Source of the DNA: Micromussa lordhowensis
Lineage: Eukaryota; Cnidaria; Anthozoa; Scleractinia; Lobophylliidae
DNA: 64,000 bases
Direction of reading: 5' to 3'
Assembly: GCA_964020085.1 (NCBI GenBank)
Contig: OZ026601.1
Span: 10,674,461 to 10,738,460, forward strand
In this document: in pieces, positions 42,466 to 55,138 of the stretch
Numbering within the stretch: the stretch's first letter is position 1
How the letters are laid out: each line of letters starts with the position of its first letter
Notes under the pieces: generated by a model
What the model was told of the DNA's origin: nothing
Seen by the model: only the letters and a program-made list of their open reading frames with translations
The model's database searches: none
Made by a program: the position numbers and the translations under genes

Positions 42466-43060
42466 TGGTTGCCAAAGCTAACTTTTAACGAGTTGCTTTA
42501 AATCATCAATGAATAGGGACTGAAATGGGCAAACTTTTGGAAAACGCCGGGATGAGATCACCGAGATGCACGAGATTGCCGCCATGAGCAGAACTGTAAA
42601 CTGCCATTTAATTCTCCACTTTGCGTGGTTACCGTTTAGAGAGAAGAACAGCATGACAATCATCAGCTTATACATTTAATTAATTTTAACATGAACAGTA
42701 AATCTCGTACTGATTAAGCGGTCGCAGTCGACGAACTCCTTTTCATCTGTTAAATTATCGGCTGGCTAACGGCGCCCAGGTGTGGTGCAGTTGGATCCAA
42801 ATAACAATTTAGACAAAGCTCCTCTTCTTGTCAACTCCTTTTCAGGGCTGAGATAAATATTATTTACGATATCTGTTTTGCACACAGGCTAGTTATAGAA
42901 AAATAACGAGGGAAACGGCTTTCAAAAGGCCTGAACAACTCGCGTTCGTGTTAGCGTTCGTGTAAAGAGTATTTGGCCTTAGCAACGGTTGCCACTGCCA
43001 AGCCTCGCTTTCATACGTAAGCGCCCTTGTTGCATTTACGAGCGCCAGTAAAACTTAGGC

Positions 43061-43440
43061 CCGGTTCAGACGCCGATCTTTTCATGAGCCAATTGAATCG
43101 ACCCAAATTAACAAAAGTACGTCTGTTGATTCAGACGTCGAACTTAATTCGCCGAACTTAGTTTAAATTTAACCCAAACAAATCGAAATGTCAGCAGTTT
43201 TCAGGTCAAGTTATAAAAATTTATGCATTAGGTTCGGCACATGAAAAAGTTCGGCGTCTGAATCAAAGCAGTTCCAAAGGCGTTCAAAAGACCAAATTCC
43301 CGGCCAAGCCAGGCGAAAAGAATGGCTGAGCCGTTCCAGATTGAAATAGCCGTTCCTAATTGATTCAGACGCCGAACTTTTCATGTACTTAATTCAATCA
43401 ATTAGTTTCGGCTCTTGAAAAGATCGGCGTCTGAACCTGG
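43061..43440. mobile_element. ~380-bp MITE with 30-bp imperfect terminal inverted repeats
   Basis: CCGGTTCAGACGCCGATCTT at 43061 mirrors AAGATCGGCGTCTGAACC at the right edge (43440). Internal copies of GTTCGGCGTCTGAAT and its complement occur near 43140, 43245 and 43370, so the element is itself built of nested inverted units. No ORF. Confidence 0.85.
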
Positions 43441-44073
43441 CTAGCTGTCCGACCGAAACGAAAACGATAATAGCCGTTTTCTTCACAGGTAACAAAAAAT
43501 AAAGATTTGAACAGGAACGGCATATTTTGCTCAAGATAAGACAACTATTACCCTACCTGGTGACACTTGACGAACTACGAGCAAGTTGCCATGCCGGACG
43601 CTGGCGACCGATTTCTGTCGCCAAATTAGAAGCTTGGAGAATTCTTCATATTTTTCGCTTTTTACGAACTGATAGGGATTTGGAAATTCTAAGTCCCTTG
43701 TCGTGAATCCTGATCGGTCAATTCTAATTTCCTGCCCGCTTACCGTATTCAACACATTTGCTGGAGAACAACTTCGTTTTGACAGAAATAAATTTAGTGT
43801 TGTGATTGAAAAGTTCTCCCTTGTCACTGCTACTCCCTTACCATTTCCATTCTTGTTCCACCCTCAATGATGCTAGAGAAAATAAAAGGTTGGTGTGTGC
43901 CTTGTCTGATAGATAAAATGAGTTTGTTCTAAGGGTTAAAGAAATGGGAAGAAATAAAATAAATGCGTTTATTTGCGGAATTTAACTGAACTTTATTACG
44001 TCTGTTCCATAAAGATGGTAAGTAATTCCCTGATACACTACAAATGATACAAAGTAAAGAAAATTACATTTCT

Positions 44074-47000
44074 TCAGTCATCCCTGTCGCCAGTCTGCTT
44101 ATTTATGTGTTTGTTAAGGCGGCACTTCGCATTTATTTTGCCTTTAATAGATTTCCACGCTTTATCCTTTGCGACAGGAGAGTCAATTGGAAATCGACTG
44201 AATACTAGAACTTTCAGCGAGTTAAGTCGTGTACTATCTAATGGCATTTTGCCGTGAGTTCCTTCAGTGTTGCTGCTGCTAAGCTCTTCTTTAGAGAAGA
44301 AAAAAGGCAGAAGCTTGAGAGCACATTTATGCCGCTCATTTTCTTTCTGCAGTATACCTTTAACAGCAATTATTTTCCGGGGTGTCACGCAAGAACGAAT
44401 TACTTCGTCGCCAACTGCGATGTCAGGAGTTTCCTGGACACTGAGGGGTGTGTCTATAGGCTCTGTAGATGCGTTTGTGGACACCGTCAAAGGAGTCGCT
44501 GGGAGTGGTTGAATACCATCTAAACCCTCGTTTAGACTGGCTAAGGCATCAGCATCAATTGTCGGAAGATCCCCGTCCTCTGGGCGGATTAGGTCCAAAT
44601 TCATTTGTGGCTCATGGAACTGAAAACATACCAAAACCTTGCTTGTTATCTTCAGTTCATTTTGTGGCAATAGGAACAAATCCCTAAACTCAAGTCATCC
44701 AAATTCGAAGTATTGCATACTTCAAGCCCACCCCCCCCCCTCATCAGACAAAACAATTTAGGAACCCCCTCCTTGTTGTGTTTTTTTTTTCAAGTCCCCC
44801 CCAATTTTCCTCCACCCCCCCCCCCCCGGCCCGTAATTAATGAACGGTCCCTTACCTTGGATTATTTGTAGTCTGCTAATTATAAATAGTTTTTTTTTTT
44901 ACCTTTGTAGTTTGAAATAGCGGGATTCAGCTTTAAAGCTGACAAAGATATTTTTGGTCGTGAACTTTATTCACGCAATGTAGGTTGTCTTGGGTGATTT
45001 TTTGGTCTGCCGGGCAAGGCACAGAAAAAAAATTGTAAACCTACCAATTGTTCCATTGAATCTAGGCGATGTTCAATCCTGTCCAGCCGAAGTGCCACGT
45101 TTTCCTCCATTGCTGAAAGAGCATCCTCCATCATCTGTGTACACAATTGCAAACGAACACTTAAGCACTGTGTAATAAGTTTAATCCTGACAACATTTTT
45201 AAATGGCTTTGTTTGTCATTTCCTGTATTTCGTTCGGTCAAATCTTCTAAACGTTTCAGCACAGATATCAAACCCAGCGAGATGTAATACGAAAGAAAGT
45301 CAGTTTTACACACAGGTTTTTCAGTTCTTAGACATTTTGTATTTTCCTGCTGTGATGGTATAACTATACTGTACAGTGAACCGACGTTAACTTATTGTGA
45401 AATCTGAGAAAATGTGCGAGACAATATCTTTGATCAAACATCAACTATTTTGCTGTTTTTGTCAGTTCTCAAGTTATTAAAATAAAGTACTTTTAAAATC
45501 ACTTAAATTGTATAGGTTTTGGCATTGGGACGAGTCAGTAGCACACATCAACATGATATTTACCTTAAAGAAGTTCTCTTGCGTTTTGTTGTGAGCTTCC
45601 ACAGCAGAAATGCTGACCCGCTGAAGTTCTTGGACCTGGCATTTCAAAGCAGCACATTCCGCATTTTTGGCGTCTAACTCCTTCTTCAGGGCACCAACAT
45701 CTTCAGCCGGTTCTTTTGGTTCAGGCGAAGCCGCATTGCCAGCTTTGGATTTCTTAGTCGCTTGATTTGAGAACCATTCGGCATCTCTTTTACGTTGCTC
45801 CGCTAGAAAAGCTGCATACGGATCATCACAAGCTTCTCCGGGACGAAGGACACTTTTTTCAGTCATATCCTGTATTAATCAACAAATTTTGCATCTATAA
45901 TCTAAGCTAGATAACCGGTTCTGGTAAGTACGACCCGTTCGCATTGCAAGTCAGTCTTATACAGAAAAAATGAAAATGTTTAATTTTTGTTATACATACT
46001 TCGATGACAGCACTTCTAAAAACGGAGTCAAAGAATTTGCGCCCTGCCCTTCCTTTTTTTCTCGTTAGAGGCTATCTCAGTCCAAGGTAGACGATATAAA
46101 AATTAAAAGAAATGTCAGTCTTTTTGTTCTACTTGGCTCTCTTATATTCCTTTTACTGCCGTTTTTTGCCTATTTGTTTTCTTCTGTTACATGGCTTGGA
46201 GGGTGCATTTAGGAGTAATGAAATCAAAGTGCATATGGGTGATTTGGCATAAATTACTAACACGGTTTTCATAAATCCAGACATATATCATACATATAGT
46301 TAACAAAAACTAAATTACAGCATAAGAAAGTGCTTCGTACGGACCTATAGACTTCATAGCTAGTGAATAAAAATCTGTAAGTACGTATGCTTCTGTCAAG
46401 CACAGTGAAATACATCTAGATTCCCGGCGGCCAGAAGACAAAGTTTGGGAGTCAACTCTACATAATATCCACACAAATTGCAGTTGAAACTCCCGGGCAT
46501 AGTTTTCAGTGACTTCTTCTAGTTTACTACTGCTACAGAGCGACTTCAGTTTGTATTGAATAGACATAAGATATGTATCAAATCGACTTCGAGTTACGTC
46601 TAAGCAACTTTGTATTTGAAACGACCATAAACCACACCAGCTGTTCCTGTTCACAGCCTTTTACTGCGTCGCAATGTTATAACTTGTTGCTAAAGAGAAA
46701 GTAGCTACTCCGAGGCCCTAAATTCTCAACGGGTCCCAGTAGCTACCGGATCCCGAAAAGCTTTCTTTGTTTACAATCCAGAACGAATTATTACTAGCTT
46801 CAAAATTCAAACTATTTAAATACCAGGAAACAAAGCAGAATGTACTGATTTTAGATCAAGACTTTAAAATAGGCCTCGGGCCAATAAAGTTACGGAGACT
46901 TTCCATAGGTGTTTTTCCCTCAAGAAGTGGAAGTAAGGTTTGTCACTCGTACGTACGAAAGCAAAAACAGCTTTTTGTTATAATTATAGAAGTGGATGTA

Positions 47001-48042
47001 AATATACAGAGAAATTCAAACTATTTGTCGTCTTGACAAGTTGGAGCTCAAGGACCCAAAGCCAAAGGCCAATTGTTACCAATCGGAAAGTTGCGGCTAG
47101 ATTGCAGAATACCCGGCCCACTTTTTAGAATTCTTAAATGCTGCTACCGCAGTCCCACAGTCGACATAATTTACATAATAAACTGTATATAAAAACCACG
47201 AATATACCTCGTTCTTTCATCCACTGCGGGACTGCGGCACTGCGGTAGCAGTAGTTTAACTAACCTGGATTTAATTATTCATTGACTTCGGGACCGCGGC
47301 ACTGCGGTAGCAGTAGTTTACCTAACTTCGACTTGATTATTCAACGACTACGGCGCTGCGGCACTGCGGTAGCAGTAGTTTACCTAACTTGGATTTAATT
47401 ATTCATCGACTACGGCACTACAGCACTGCGGTAGTACTAGTTTAACTAACTTCGACTTTATTCACTGCGGCACTGCGGTAGCAGTCCTTGACTCACTAAA
47501 TTGCATAAATTTTGTTTGGTCACTGCGGAACTGCAGGAGCAAGAAACTTGTGCCCTTCAAAGTGGGCCGGGTGTTCTGCTGCATCAAATTGTTTTGAGAT
47601 ATTTATTTAATCAATTCAATAGGCCTGTAATAATCGAAAAAGTGATGGTACCTTTCGAGGTCTTGACTTCACTTTGCGTTTTGTTGGCCGCTCGCTTGGC
47701 TGCTGATCATCTGCTGGTAATTCTGACTCCTCCACGGTACTCTGTTCGGTAGACATATGTTTCGAAGACCATTCGATATCCTTCGTGTTTAGAACGCCTT
47801 CATCATCTGCAACCAAGATCATATAAAATTATTGTCAGGTACAACCACTGGTACATAAAGTAGGAATGACTCGAGATACTTTCCACGTTATTGAACAAAG
47901 AATTAGTATAGATGCAAATAAAAGATTGCTTACCATCCAACGCTAAAATTTCCGCTTGTACTTTCTTTCCTCCCCAGTTAACGGTAACAGAGGTTTTGTC
48001 TGAATTTAAAATCAGCCGTGTTGGAGCGATTCCAGTTTTCAT
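44074..48042 (-). CDS. BEN-domain protein gene, five exons, intact
   Basis: Exons (minus strand): 48042-47934, 47806-47652, 45869-45564, 45134-45045 and 44619-44074. All introns are GT/AG and phases match throughout (first junction phase 1, the rest phase 0), giving 401 residues with no stop. The start at 48042 (MKTGIAPTRLIL) is the best Met, although the frame is open to 48150. Exon 1 has a small beta-rich segment (TSVTVNWGGKKVQAEIL); exon 2 a basic nuclear-signal-like stretch (RPTKRKVKSRPRK); exons 3 and 4 coiled coil (VGALKKELDAKNAEC, LRLDRIEHRLDSMEQL). Exon 5 ends in a BEN domain (ALKLLPFFFSKEELSSSN, LDSTRLNSLKVLVFSRF, AWKSIKGKINAKC). BEN proteins bind DNA and recruit repressors, some in chromatin insulation; a nuclear regulatory role is inferred. 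It is the best candidate for a working host gene here. Intron 2 (45870-47651) holds a minisatellite. Confidence 0.85.
44715..44830 (-). repeat. G-rich composite repeat, copy 3 (C-rich on +)
   Basis: Runs of 9-13 C separated by CATCAGACAAAACAA-like and TCAAGTCC-like spacers, the complement of the kind seen at 15780 and 19000. Confidence 0.55.
47205..47495 (+). repeat. ~65-bp minisatellite (GCGGCACTGCGGTAGCAGTAG)
   Basis: Four to five units of CTGCGG(C/T)ACTGCGGTAGCAG followed by TAGTTTA(A/C)CTAACTT and GATTTAATTATTCA. Located in an intron of the BEN gene. Confidence 0.85.
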
Positions 48043-48513
48043 CTCTTGCGGAAAATAAAATAAAGCTTTTGAGAGTCCTTTTTTAGCTTCCTTGGTTAAC
48101 TGCCTGAGAGACATGTTCTTAAATGGCTGGACGCTCAAGAGATAGCTCAATACTGCAATTGCCTCCGCTAAGTGAGGAGCCCAGGTGGTTTCAGCTTTTT
48201 ATACAGTCCATGGTGGATTGTAATACCACTTGTCTTGATTGGCTTACATATTTTAATTGTTTATGATTTTTGTCTTTGTTTTAACGTGATGAAGATTGTA
48301 ACCCCTCGTAGCTGGTCCTGGACAATGAGCTTGGCTTCTCTTGTGCGGCATACGACAAAGCAGGTGTGATTTTTTTTCATTTTCTTTTGGCGGGCGTGGG
48401 AAGAAGGCGAAAGTGACTGAAGAGTGTAAGAGCTGCCTTCTTTCGCAGGCCTGCCCGTGGAGACTCCGTGAAATAGTTTATGCTAAGCAGCACTCAAAAT
48501 TAAATTAATTTAA

Positions 48514-49265
48514 TTTTGTTGTTAGAAGAGCACGGTTTAAGTTAACAGCCAACTTTTTTCCATTGTGAGTACTTGCGATCTCGAGGAACAATAATAGGGC
48601 CATTTGTACGAGAAAAATAAGCTGAAGATTACACAAGCCGCCGATTACACAAGCCACCGATTACACAAGCCGTGGCTTACAAAAGACACGAACTGAACCA
48701 TTTATAGGAGCGCGGCTTAGATGTGAAATGCTCGTATAAATGGTTAACAGCTTATTCATGACTAATACCTCGCTTACATAAGCAGCAAACAAGCGGTGAT
48801 ACCATTTACAGGAGTGACTTCTCTTCATATGTAAGCTGCGGCTTAAGCCTAGCTCAAAACCCTCGTCTAACACAAGATGTGGCTTGTGTAAGACGTGAAC
48901 TGGTTAAGATGTACCGTTTATACAGTGAATTTGCAACTTATTTAAACCGCGACTTTTGTAATACGAGGGTTATTTTCGTCGTATGAATGGTCCTATTGAC
49001 CGTAATTAGCCTCCCTCAGTCGGCATATGGTAAAAAAGGAAGTGTGATGTTTTTTTTTTGTAAAAAGACTGGAAAACAGAAATTTATTGACCGTGGCATG
49101 CTATTTAAGTAAAGTTAGTTTTGTTGTTAGAAGCGCACGGTTTAATTAAACAGCCGACTTCTTCCATTCAGGTTACTTGCGATATCGAGGAACAATAACG
49201 GTAATTAGCCGCCCTTAGTCGGCATATGGTGAAGAAGAAGGTGTGATGTTTTTAGTAAAATGACA
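48514..49265 (+). repeat. tandem duplication of ~150 bp, one copy split by a MITE
   Basis: Copy A is 48514-48594 plus 48996-49080; copy B is 49110-49265 without the insert. Shared words include TTGTTGTTAGAAG(A/C)GCACGG, ACTTGCGAT(C/A)TCGAGGAACA and GTAATTAGCC(T/G)CCCT(C/T)AGTCGGCATATGG. A third, more diverged copy (TGTGCGGCATACGACAAAGC) may lie near 48340. Confidence 0.8.
48595..48995. mobile_element. ~400-bp MITE with terminal inverted repeats
   Basis: TAGGGCCATTTGTACGAGAA at the left and TTTTCGTCGTATGAATGGTCCTA at the right are inverted copies with a few differences. Inside, ACACAAGCC(G/A)CCGATTAC is repeated and GCTTA-type words occur in both orientations. Copy B of the surrounding duplication shows the empty site. 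Confidence 0.8.
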
Positions 49266-49585
49266 GAGTTAGCAAGTTCGACTGCTTACCATCCGCTGAA
49301 CACATGAAAAGAACTGCTTACATAAGACCAGTAAAAATTTACGCTAGTTGAAATATAGACCATATGATAAGAAATGTCTTTTATTTCAACTAAACAACTG
49401 GATTCAAATTCAGGAGTGGAATGCTCTAAAGCTGCATTCTCGTAGTCTTACAGCCATCGAGTATGTCATTCAACGTCAAGAACAATTTGATGAAAACATC
49501 CGTAAACGAAATTCACCAGATTACGAAAAGAAAAGGTTGAGTAGTCAGAAAATGTGGTATAAAGCAAACTGACCTTATCCGACAG

Positions 49586-50914
49586 CCAAAGCTTTCTGAA
49601 GTCTTGCCTAGATTTGTATCTTGGCTTACAAAGCTCACAGAGGAAGTGTCAGCAAAGACAAACAAAAAATACTTCCCAGGTACACTGGAAAACAATTAGA
49701 ATCGAAGCACACAGTCAGCATTACCATTGTTGTGGCAGTTTGTGATGTGGAGTAGTGGTATAAAGTGTTAGAATGTACATTGTAAGAATCACACACAGGC
49801 ATTTTTAAGAGATAGATACATGTTACATGTATAGGCATCCCACACGGATTCTTACCACTGAGTAAAACAATGCAAATCATTGTTTTGTGTCAAAATCATT
49901 TATTTTCATTTCTAGTTAATTTCTAGTACTTTTTGCCCACAATGGGTTTGTCTATGACTTTCCCCTTCTTTATGCGGAGATTGAAAGGAGATATTCATTG
50001 CTCACCACCAAGCTATTTAACCACATCTTATTTGGGGATACACTGTTCAACTTGCGAGCTGTAAGTTTAAATCAAACGAAGTAAATAGTTGACATTAAAC
50101 AATGGTATGGCTTTTAGAATGTATTAATAATTAATTAACAACATCAGAATATTAAAGTATAAACAATATGTAGTGATTTGAGCTGTACTATCCAACATGT
50201 ACATGCAAATTTACAATTTTGTTTGTTTTATTTTACAGCTGAGGAAACTAGGGAACCTTCCCCTAGATAAAAAGCAGAAGCTTGGCATGCCAGAATTGCA
50301 TGCACTCTATTTTCCTAATGTACAATTTAAAGGTAATTCATGATTACCCAATAATTAAAATGTTGGTAGTTACTATTGAAAAATCTGTTTCGGTCAAAAG
50401 AAGTTGTATTCACTTATCTGGGTGCATATCTGACAGGGAGTATAAACTGTGAAGACCTGAGTTTGGGAAGTGAGGAAAACGAGGCCCTCTCATCTACATG
50501 TATATCCCTTTTTGAGCTCCCCTTCCACTTTTAATTAAATGTAGATGTAACACAACTCATTCACCTGAAATTCATGTAAATTAAAAAGGAACAATTTCTT
50601 GCTCTATTTTGTAGGTCACAGAGCACTGGCTGATGTAGAGGCAATGAGGGACGTGCTATTTTGCACACAGCTAAAAGATCTTAATGACCATCACGATAAA
50701 TTCTTACGCCCTCCACTTGAGCCAAAAAAATAAGTACAAGTCCATGGTGAAAATTAGAGAACGGACCAAGACACTACTGCTGAAATTTGGAAGTGCAATA
50801 TCTGACACTATGGCGAAAAAAATTGCAACAGAAGGATTTGATTTCAACCAGCTTAAAATCCTGCGAGCAACATTCCCAGACAAGCAAAACTTTATTCATT
50901 TTTTTGCGGGCTAA
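49586..50914 (+). pseudogene. DnaQ-type (DEDDh) 3'-5' exonuclease gene relic
   Basis: Exons 49586-49679, 49927-50060, 50239-50332 and 50615-50733 have GT/AG borders and matching phases. They give VLFAHNGFVYDFPLL (ExoII-type, Asn/Asp), LFNLRALRKLGNLPL and HRALADVEAMRDVL (ExoIII-type H...D). The ExoI motif (DxE) exon was not found upstream, so the 5' part is missing or far away. At 50724-50730 a run of A leads to a stop; the reading continues in another frame as KYKSMVKIRERTKTLLLKF and MAKKIATEGFDFNQLKIL to 50914, so a one-base change in the A-run broke it. The layout fits TREX/DnaQ-like proteins often carried by transposons in cnidarians; host origin is also possible. Confidence 0.65.
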
Positions 50915-51277
50915 GGGTCTTTCCTCAATTTGCATTCAGAAGTTGGCAGCCTATTTCTTTCAGCCATAAGCAAATGGTCTTTGTGATGTTCTCAGACTGT
51001 AATAGAATCTTGGTTTCACTAAAAAAGGTTGACTACACAGATTCTTTGTAGCTTTTTCCTAAAATAGAGTCAGTAGTTTAATTCAAAGTTTTAACAAGGG
51101 AAAAAACCTGGAAAGCAATTCTACAAAATTGGAAGCCCAACAAATGAGAATGTTATTCAGTTCTGTGAAACTGTGAGGTAACATGTTTTGGTTGTATGCA
51201 AAGTGTCCATGGTCTGCAACCTAAACCAATTGTCACCAGGTCCACATTTGAAATACATGAGAGTTTACAACACAATT

Positions 51278-51431
51278 GACCCTATGCAAAAATGGCTGCC
51301 TTATTATTATTCTTTTGTTCGTATTTTGAGACAAAAATTGTAAAGAATTTGTTATCCCAAATGAGGTTAGTGAGGCTATTTTGAATATGAACAAAATAAT
51401 AATTTAAAGATAGCCATTTTTGAATAGGGTC
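51278..51431. mobile_element. 154-bp MITE with ~40-bp inverted arms
   Basis: GACCCTATGCAAAAATGGCT at 51278 mirrors the complement of AGCCATTTTTGAATAGGGTC ending at 51431; pairing continues into TTATTATT/AATAATAA. No ORF. Confidence 0.8.
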
Positions 51432-52084
51432 TATATAATTATAATAATAATTATCAAACCACTGATTAAATACCAAAATTGTGTAGCATGTAGAAAAATT
51501 TAGAGTTTTATTTTCTTGGTCACGTGACCATGGGCGTGGCATAATGACATCATACTTAGGGTCATTGGTTTACAAAAGTTTGAAACAGACAAAAATGATG
51601 CAGAATTCTCTCAAATTACTTGACCAGTACATCCTTAGCAACGCACCCCCAAAAACACGTCAGTAGGCCCTTAATATAGTGTTATTTACTAAAAAGGTCC
51701 CCGATGGGCAGTCAGCTGGAATGTTCCCACTGATCATGATTCAGATGAACAGGAATTTACAGGAAACAGTTGATGCAGTTGAACATTAGTCTTGACAAAC
51801 CACTAATTTAATTATGTGTCTGTATGAAAGTAAGACAGAGTCACACCTGTGCAGCATTCTAAAATGGTATGATACAATCATGATCAATGCTAGTTTTAGA
51901 CTTAATTGCACTCAAGGCTTGACACTTCATGTTGAAACAGTTTGGTGCTCACAGGGATATTATTCAATAGAAAACTACTGACTGATAAGAGAAAATAATG
52001 GCTTAAACACAAAATTTTAATATGTGAAATGGACAACTTGTAACCAGTTAAATTCAAATTCCAAGTTAACTTGCAATAATATCC

Positions 52085-52531
52085 TCACCACATAGAAAAC
52101 CCTTGTTTCCAGTTTCTTTCAACATTCATACGAGAAAATGTCTTGGTTCTCCTGCAATAGTCATCACTTTCAGCACATACATCTTGCAAACCTTCCATTT
52201 CATCCATATCCACATTTGTAGAGTCCAAGCATTTCTCAAGGCCTTTCTCAACCGTGCCACAGTAGCTGAAATAAGTTCTGATGTGCAACAGCCTATGCTA
52301 TGCATGGCTTTTGCACTGACAGAATTTTTATGTTTTAATTTCAGTAGAAACTTTTCACCAAGTTCTTGAAGTGTTTCTGCTGAATCTGTTTCTGCTGGTC
52401 ATGATTAAGCTCAAGGTCAGAATTATCAGGTGAAAAGCAAGATTCAACATCATCACGGTCATTTTCTGATGGTACATGGCTATTAATAGTGTCACTGTTG
52501 TCATCATCCTCAAGTTCTGACCCTGAATGCA
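52085..52531 (-). CDS. two coding exons of an unknown gene
   Basis: Exon 52531-52363 (acceptor TTTTTCACTCAG, donor AACTTG/GTGAAA) encodes an acidic stretch (SGSELEDDDNSDTINS, then SPDNSDLELNHDQQKQIQQ). Exon 52268-52085 (acceptor TTATTTCAG) encodes a Cys-containing end (YCGTVEKGLEKCLDSTN, DVCAESDDYCRRTKTFSR) and a TGA stop. Phases appear compatible. I recognise no family; further 5' exons are expected upstream on the minus strand. Confidence 0.35.
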
Positions 52532-52613
52532 CTGAGTGAAAAATATTGAAGGAAATTGTATTACCAAAATTCATTTTTTAGAACAATTTGCAATGACAAT
52601 GTGTATATACAAG

Positions 52614-52750
52614 CAAGCTTGCTCAATCAAGATGGCTGGATATTGGCCATTAGTTCTTTGTTTGGCATGATTATGGACCTAGACTCTCAGACTATAAACA
52701 CACAAAAAAGAGCGTGGCAAATATTCAGCCATCTTGATCAAACAAGCTTG
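52614..52750. mobile_element. 137-bp inverted-repeat element
   Basis: CAAGCTTGCTCAATCAAGATGGCTG at 52614 pairs with CAGCCATCTTGATCAAACAAGCTTG ending 52750; both arms continue into (G)ATATT(G)GCCA/TGGCAAATATT. Confidence 0.8.
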
Positions 52751-53651
52751 ATCAAGAAAGGATTTATTACATGCCTTGGGTTAAAGAACAATTTTTTGCA
52801 CTACACAGTGCCTAATCCTCATGGGCAAGATTTCACCAGGGGGGGGGGGGGGAGGGGGGTCCTATAAGGTTAATAGGGACCTTTAGCAGTGACGCCGAGA
52901 ACGTGGACGTGACCGACCGGAAGTTTGGAAAACGAACTTCGATGCTACCACGCATGCCCAATCGAGCACGACTCGTCGTCCACATCTCGTTCAGGACGCC
53001 ATTTGCCGCCATCTGCCGTCTTGTCGGGAACGTGAGTATGTTTTGTTTGTTTTCTAATTTCTACTTACGTATCTTAGGGATTTCTTCAATCTAGTGGGTC
53101 GGTTAGTGAATATAAACAGTACCGAAAGTAATTTGACCGTACCGTGATGGAAAACACTTGATTTCTTTCGAGTTTCAGGTAGAGCTTTACAGTATAAAGT
53201 GGAGAAAGCAATGGCGGACGATGATAAAAGTACTGCAGGGTACGTAGTAGTGCTTTTATAAATACAAATCGCGGGCATTTCGTTTTTTGTTTTGTAATTT
53301 ATACCAACTGGCATTTTTAAGAAGATTTCTGGGCTTTGAAAAATATCCGAACTGCTCGGATTGACTATAAACTTAGTTTAGCTCTGAATCACTAGAGGTA
53401 AATTGTGGGTAATTTTTGCATTTTCAAATTAGCAGAACGTTTGACATGTTTTAGCCTACATTGATTTTATGCCGAAGAAAATAAATTGAAACAAATATTT
53501 ACAGCTTAAAAACTTTAAGCTTATAAATAAGCTTAAGTACCCAAAATTACAGTAAGTTTTATACCATAGGATTAAGTTTATTGCAATAACACTAAGTAAA
53601 GATGTAATTCATTATGTAATAAAAATGTTATTTGTTTTCAGAAATTATTCC

Positions 53652-54427
53652 ATGAAGTGGTCAGACGAACATGATCTTATGCTTTGTAGGGAGGTTCTTC
53701 TTCTTGAACCATTTAAGCACCCAAGACAAAGTAAAGAGAGAGGGGAAATCTGGGGTGAAATAGCACTAAGCTTAAATAGCATCAGTTCACCGAAATTCAA
53801 AGTTAGTAAGTGCTCTGTGAGGGACAGGCTTACTCTTTTGCTTGCCAAATACAAAGAAAAGATGAGAAAGGAAGAGCAAGGTTCTGGCATTGCATGTGAT
53901 GATGAAACAGAAATAGAGGCAGCATTGTCTGAAATCATAGAAAAAGAACAGGCAGCTGATTTAGAAAGGAAAGAAAATTCAAATACCCTTACTAAAAAGA
54001 ATGAAAATGATAAGGCCGGTGCAGAAGAAGAAGTAGATTAAAAGCCATGGAGCGCCTGGGACAAACCAGAAAGAGGAATGCTGATACAAGCTGCGACGAA
54101 GTTACTAAACCAAAAAGCAGGAGAAGTACTACTGAAGCTGTGCAAATCCTGAAAGAGAAGTTCGAGAACGAGAGAGAAATCCGGAAGGAAGAAATTGAAC
54201 TGAAGAAGAAAGAGCAAGAAAATAAAGCCGCCCAGCATCAGATGCTTGTAGATCAGCAGCGACAGAACCAGCAACAATACCAGGATGTTTTGAGGATCAT
54301 GGCTGAACAGCAACACAGGCAGGAACAGCAGCAGCAAAATTTTCAAATGCTTTTCTTGCAACAGCAACAGCAACAGAGTCAAATACTCATGGGTTTGCTG
54401 GAAAAAGTTGTGCCCAAGACCTCATGA
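53652..54427 (+). pseudogene. Myb/SANT-like Harbinger protein, copy 1, one frameshift
   Basis: Follows an acceptor-like TTTTCAG at 53640. Residues 1-75 are Myb/SANT-like (MKWSDEHDLMLCREVLLL, RGEIWGEIALSLNS, VRDRLTLLLAKYKEKM). The first frame stops at 54041; the next frame from about 54020 continues with KSRRSTTEAVQILKEK and a long Gln-rich coiled coil to 54427. Alignment with the second copy (57315-58065), which stays in frame here, places a single-base indel near 54035. A GGGACCTTTAGCAGTGACG sequence at 52876, after TTAATA, may be the left end of its transposon. The transposase partner was not found in this stretch. Confidence 0.7.
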
Positions 54428-55138
54428 CAGAAAGGTGTAAAAGCAGTTAAGAAAAGCAAACTGGGCAGGAGGCTTGCTGTTGCACACTTCATCCCTTGCG
54501 ATCATGTTTTGGTTATTATTTTGTTAAGTGTTAGTGCTTAGAGGGTTTTTGTGACAGTGCCTGGTGAGCTTCTTAGTTAACAAAGTTGATATTTCTTCTT
54601 TTTCTAGACTTAAAAAGTTGTGTTGTTTTTTACAGGAAAAACTGGATTGGATGTTTTATTTTCCTCGGGACATAGAATGTTTACAGTGATCAAAGATATT
54701 TAGTTAAAGCTAAAGTATTTTGAGTGAACCTTTTCACTTCTACATTGTATGGGATGGCAAGTTAAATTGACAAGATCAAGATTCCAAGTTTCATTTTGTT
54801 ACAAAATACACTGAGAACAATTAAAACAGCAGGACATGAAAGTATTTCTGGTAGCTTTTTATTGGAATGGCAATTAAAAATTAACATGGTTTCAACCCAG
54901 GCTTTAATAAACTATATTGGAGTTTATTAAGGGTTTTAGAAACTTCATGTGAAGATATCCTCCATTTTTTACGATTGTTAATATTGAAATTACATTAAAC
55001 ATCATTCTGCTTTTTACGATAACTGCTCATTGGCTAATTTTTATCGTCAATATGCGGACAGACACATGAATTTGAAATTTCGTGTGACGCGTCAGCAAGC
55101 AAGAGCGGGCAGTTCGACTATTTGTTATCGTAAAAAAC

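Noticed and set aside
47803..48150. Start of the intact BEN gene at 48150
   Set aside because: The frame is open, but the 48042 Met gives a more natural N-terminus; the upstream part may be 5' UTR. Not decidable without transcripts.
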